Shown piece by piece: positions 59,412-62,704 of a DNA stretch of 62,704 nucleotides; positions within the stretch are counted from its first letter, which is position 1; each line of letters starts with the position of its first letter. Below the pieces are notes generated by a model, which had not been told where the DNA came from, did not search any database, and saw only the letters and a program-made list of their open reading frames with translations. The stretch comes from Shewanella chilikensis. Lineage in GTDB: Bacteria > Pseudomonadota > Gammaproteobacteria > Enterobacterales > Shewanellaceae. Made by a program: the position numbers and the translations under genes. The DNA lies in contig NZ_NIJM01000028.1 of NCBI RefSeq assembly GCF_002836945.1, positions 1 to 62,704 on the forward strand. The letters run 5' to 3'.

Positions 59412-62135
59412 ATGTTAGGTAAATTACTGACAAAAGTATTTGGTAGTCGTAACGACCGCACCCTTAAAGCCCTGGGCAAGATAGTCAACAAGATCAACGC
59501 GCTCGAAGGTGAATATGAGCAACTCAGCGATGAGCAGCTTAAGGCCAAAACCCAGGAGTTCCGTGACCGGCTTGAAAAAGGGGAAACCCTTAATGACATT
59601 ATGGCTGAAGCTTTTGCCACTGTGCGTGAAGCTTCCAAGCGGGTGTTCGAGATGCGCCACTTCGACGTGCAGTTGATAGGCGGTATGGTGCTGGATAGCA
59701 ACCGCATTGCCGAGATGCGCACCGGTGAAGGTAAGACACTTACCGCCACACTGCCTGCCTATCTCAATGCGTTGACCGGCAAGGGTGTTCACGTTATTAC
59801 AGTGAACGACTATCTGGCTCGCCGTGACGCCGACACCAACCGCCCACTGTTTGAATTCCTTGGAATGACAGTCGGAGTTAACGTCGCCGGTCTTGGCCAG
59901 CTGGAAAAGAAAGCCGCCTACAACTCAGATATCACTTACGGTACCAACAACGAATTTGGTTTCGACTATCTGCGCGACAACATGGCGTTTTCACCGCAGG
60001 AGCGGGTACAACGTCCATTGCACTATGCTCTGATAGACGAAGTCGACTCCATTCTTATTGATGAAGCCCGTACACCGCTGATCATCTCCGGCGCCGCAGA
60101 AGACAGCTCTGAACTCTACATTAAGGTCAATAAGCTGATCCCTAATCTGATCCGCCAGGATAAAGAAGACTCGGACGACTATGTCGGTGAGGGGGACTTC
60201 AGCGTGGATGAAAAAGCCAAGCAAGTTCACATGACTGAACGCGGTCAGGAAAAAATTGAACTCCTGCTGACCCAATCTGGCCTATTGGCCGAAGGGGATT
60301 CACTTTACTCGGCCGCCAATATCTCACTGCTGCACCATGTTAACGCCGCGCTGCGTGCTCACACCTTGTTTGAAAGGGATGTCGACTATGTAGTGCAGGA
60401 TGGCGAAGTGATCATCGTCGATGAGCACACCGGCCGTACCATGCAGGGGCGCCGTTGGTCTGAAGGTTTGCACCAGGCGGTGGAAGCCAAAGAAGGCGTG
60501 AAGATCCAGAATGAAAACCAGACTCTGGCTTCTATCACCTTCCAAAACTACTTCCGTCAGTATGAAAAACTGGCCGGTATGACAGGTACTGCTGACACCG
60601 AAGCCTTTGAATTCCAGCATATCTATGGTCTGGATACCGTAGTGATCCCCACCAACCGGCCGATGATCCGTAACGATATGGCTGACTTGGTGTATCTCAC
60701 CGCCAAAGAAAAATACAACGCCATTATCCAGGACATCAAAGGTTGTCGTGAACGTGGTCAGCCAGTATTGGTCGGTACAGTTTCCATCGAACAGTCTGAA
60801 CTGCTGTCCAACTTGTTGGATCGGGAAAAGATCCCTCACAAGGTACTGAACGCCAAGTTCCACGAAAAAGAAGCTGAAATTGTTGCTCAGGCTGGACGTA
60901 GTGGAGCGGTAACCGTGGCCACCAACATGGCCGGTCGTGGTACCGATATCGTCTTGGGCGGTAGCTGGAAAGCGGAAATTGAGGAACTGGAAAACCCAAC
61001 CGAGGAGCAGATTGCCAAGATCCGTGCCGACTGGCAAGAACGTCACGATGCCGTAGTCGCCGCCGGTGGTTTGCACATCCTGGGTACAGAACGTCATGAG
61101 TCCCGTCGTATCGACAACCAGCTGCGTGGTCGTTCCGGCCGTCAGGGCGATGCGGGTTCATCACGTTTCTATCTGTCGATGGAAGACAGCCTGATGCGGA
61201 TCTTCGCCTCAGATCGGGTTGCCAACATGATGAAGAAGTTGGGCATGGAAGAAGGCGAAGCCATTGAACATCCTTGGGTATCACGTGCGATTGAGAATGC
61301 CCAGCGTAAAGTGGAAGCCCGTAACTTCGATATTCGTAAGCAGTTGCTGGAATTTGATGATGTCGCCAACGACCAGCGTCAGGTGGTTTACGCTCAGCGT
61401 AACGAACTGATGGATGCCGAAAGCATCGAAGATACCATCAAGAATATTCAGGAAGACGTGATCACAGGCGTTATCGATCAATACATTCCACCACAGTCAG
61501 TTGAAGAGCTCTGGGACGTTGCCGGCCTCGAACAGCGACTCAAACAGGAATTTGTACTGGACTTGCCGCTGCAGGAGTGGCTGGATAAAGAAGAAGACTT
61601 GCACGAAGAGACCTTGCGTGAGCGGATCATCGAATCTTGGCTCAAGGCCTATGAGGCCAAAGAGCAGATGGTGGGCCCTGAGGTGCTGCGTCAGTTTGAA
61701 AAAGCCGTGATGTTGCAGACTCTGGATGGCCTGTGGAAAGAGCACTTGGCGGCCATGGATCACCTGCGTCAGGGTATTCACCTGCGTGGTTATGCACAGA
61801 AGAACCCCAAACAGGAATATAAGCGTGAATCCTTCGAGTTGTTCCAGCAGATGTTGGAGTCACTCAAACACGATGTGATTAGTATTCTGTCCAAGGTTCA
61901 GGTACAGGCTCAATCGGATGTAGATGAAATGGAAGCCCGTCGTCGTGAAGAAGAAGCGCGGATCCAACATCAATATCAGCACGCCACTTCTGAGGCTTTA
62001 AATGAAGCCGAACACGATGCCGAAGTCGCCGCACATACTCCAGTTGTGCGTGATGGTGAGAAAGTAGGGCGCAACGATCCTTGTCCTTGCGGCTCAGGTA
62101 AAAAATACAAACAGTGTCATGGCAAACTGAGCTAA
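59412..62135 (+). CDS. secA: Preprotein translocase ATPase SecA
   Basis: 907 aa from ATG 59412 ([16 protein letters not shown]). DEAD-type motor with [38 protein letters not shown] and [14 protein letters not shown]; preprotein cross-linking and helical scaffold domains follow. The C-terminal zinc finger [14 protein letters not shown] (residues 890-905) binds SecB. Length and all domains match E. coli SecA. GTG 59403 is a possible longer start. A UUCG-loop terminator follows. Confidence 0.98.
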   Translation: MLGKLLTKVFGSRNDRTLKALGKIVNKINALEGEYEQLSDEQLKAKTQEFRDRLEKGETLNDIMAEAFATVREASKRVFEMRHFDVQLIGGMVLDSNRIAEMRTGEGKTLTATLPAYLNALTGKGVHVITVNDYLARRDADTNRPLFEFLGMTVGVNVAGLGQLEKKAAYNSDITYGTNNEFGFDYLRDNMAFSPQERVQRPLHYALIDEVDSILIDEARTPLIISGAAEDSSELYIKVNKLIPNLIRQDKEDSDDYVGEGDFSVDEKAKQVHMTERGQEKIELLLTQSGLLAEGDSLYSAANISLLHHVNAALRAHTLFERDVDYVVQDGEVIIVDEHTGRTMQGRRWSEGLHQAVEAKEGVKIQNENQTLASITFQNYFRQYEKLAGMTGTADTEAFEFQHIYGLDTVVIPTNRPMIRNDMADLVYLTAKEKYNAIIQDIKGCRERGQPVLVGTVSIEQSELLSNLLDREKIPHKVLNAKFHEKEAEIVAQAGRSGAVTVATNMAGRGTDIVLGGSWKAEIEELENPTEEQIAKIRADWQERHDAVVAAGGLHILGTERHESRRIDNQLRGRSGRQGDAGSSRFYLSMEDSLMRIFASDRVANMMKKLGMEEGEAIEHPWVSRAIENAQRKVEARNFDIRKQLLEFDDVANDQRQVVYAQRNELMDAESIEDTIKNIQEDVITGVIDQYIPPQSVEELWDVAGLEQRLKQEFVLDLPLQEWLDKEEDLHEETLRERIIESWLKAYEAKEQMVGPEVLRQFEKAVMLQTLDGLWKEHLAAMDHLRQGIHLRGYAQKNPKQEYKRESFELFQQMLESLKHDVISILSKVQVQAQSDVDEMEARRREEEARIQHQYQHATSEALNEAEHDAEVAAHTPVVRDGEKVGRNDPCPCGSGKKYKQCHGKLS

Positions 62136-62151
62136 CACACTGTAAGTCATT

Positions 62152-62178
62152 AAAGGCAATCTTCGGATTGCCTTTTTT
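62152..62178 (+). terminator. Terminator of secA
   Basis: AAAGGCAATC, TTCG loop, GATTGCCTTT, then TTT: a 10-bp stem closed by the stable UUCG tetraloop, 17 bp after the secA stop. Confidence 0.92.
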
Positions 62179-62305
62179 GTTGCTTTTAAAACGCGTTTTT
62201 TGTTCCACAAACTCACAAATGTGGATAACTCTGGGGGTAAAAAGTGCTTAACGTGTGACTAACTCTAGGGCCTCAAAAAAGATCGTAAAATGCTGAAAAA
62301 AGCCC

Positions 62306-62333
62306 TTGCACAAAAGTTCAAGCTCCCTATAAT
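62306..62333 (+). promoter_or_regulatory. rRNA operon promoter P1
   Basis: TTGCAC (62306-62311), 16-bp spacer, TATAAT (62328-62333), then the GC-rich discriminator GCGCTCC. The 16-bp spacer and GC discriminator are typical of stringently controlled rrn P1 promoters; A-tracts upstream could form an UP element. Confidence 0.8.
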
Positions 62334-62464
62334 GCGCTCCCACTGACACGGCGAACGAGAACAAAATAACTGTTCAAATTCAAGTTCAGTAGTTGGCAAC
62401 AAGCCTTGGTTTCAAAGGTGTGAAGATAAAATCATCACTCGCTCGAAACCAGATAAAAAAGGGC

Positions 62465-62492
62465 TTGACGCTGAAAAAGGGTTCTGTAAAAT
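62465..62492 (+). promoter_or_regulatory. rRNA operon promoter P2
   Basis: TTGACG (62465-62470), 16-bp spacer, TAAAAT (62487-62492), then ACGCAGCC. It lies 36 bp before boxA, the usual P2 place. Confidence 0.8.
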
Positions 62493-62704
62493 ACGCAGCC
62501 CTGACCCGATGAGAATCATCGCGGTACTGCTCTTTAACAATATATCAAGCAATCTGTGTGGACACTCACAGGCATTGAGAAATCGACAAAACGATTTAAC
62601 TCGATGAAGAGTGTTCATACGTCGGAGGCCAAGCGGTCTTAGGAAGACAATTCGTATCCGCAACTCCTTGGCTCACAGAACGACATGGCTACGATCCGAC
62701 TTCT
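62493..62704 (+). other. rrn operon leader, cut by the window edge
   Basis: The leader holds boxA (TGCTCTTTAACA, 62528-62539) followed by AATCTGTGTGGACACTC, the same pattern as E. coli rRNA leaders. A further hairpin is GAGGCCAAG (62625-62633) with CTTGGCTC (62667-62674). The 16S start (AGAGTTTGATC) is not reached, so no rRNA is listed. Confidence 0.8.

Noticed and set aside
62412..62663. An 83-codon minus-strand frame at the right edge
   Set aside because: It lies entirely in the rrn promoters and leader.

Overview
The window reads as chromosomal DNA of a marine gammaproteobacterium, most likely a Shewanella (inference from gene content, codon style and order). Supporting signs are a complete dcw cell-wall/division cluster without ddlB, an NrtR-prs-nadV NAD salvage locus, a leu operon with a leucine-rich leader peptide, purHD, and rRNA-operon promoters at the right edge. 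Nearly all of it is housekeeping DNA. I see no insertion sequence, prophage, integron, CRISPR array or complete RNA gene.

Layout. 1-3209: purH-purD on the minus strand. 3425-5305: a metal-responsive MerR regulator and an ArsP-type permease with a double-cysteine array, read from a MerR-type promoter. 5389-9715: two lysine-rich microproteins, a DMT exporter divergent from an AraC regulator, a GreA/GreB C-domain protein and a LysR regulator. 9716-10366: a long non-coding gap with a possible decayed small gene. 10367-14810: acetyltransferase, ABM-fold monooxygenase, radical SAM protein, MscS channel, secreted thioredoxin-fold protein, DODA-type dioxygenase. 15222-18565: PLP decarboxylase, YdcH, uridine phosphorylase convergent with a Tsx-like nucleoside channel. 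18977-22296: NfeD plus two SPFH proteins and a membrane PH-like protein; a 14-bp motif containing a 13-bp palindrome lies upstream of both transcription units. 22351-27543: rarD, yigI, recQ and a TPR sensor with a degenerate GGDEF domain. 27845-32697: leuL and leuABCD. 33206-36733: FadL-type porin, SnoaL-like protein, glpK. 36823-40148: nrtR, prs paralogue, nadV. 40998-57964: mraZ to lpxC. 57973-62135: dciA, an M23 peptidase and secA. 62306-62704: rrn promoters P1 and P2, boxA and leader; the 16S gene itself lies beyond the window.

How the parts work together. The dcw cluster makes peptidoglycan precursors (murE, F, mraY, D, G, C) and the divisome (ftsL, I, W, Q, A, Z) as one tightly overlapping block, autoregulated at its front by MraZ. 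A second promoter sits just before ftsQ, where ddlB stands in Escherichia coli. NrtR probably represses prs-nadV through one strong and one weak operator. udp and the Tsx-like porin form a nucleoside uptake/phosphorolysis pair. No wholly new system is demonstrable. The least explained items are the SPFH/NfeD neighbourhood with its shared palindrome, the cysteine-pair loop of the permease, the perfect 20-bp palindrome before tsx, and the promoter whose -10 box lies inside a terminator-like hairpin upstream of ftsQ.
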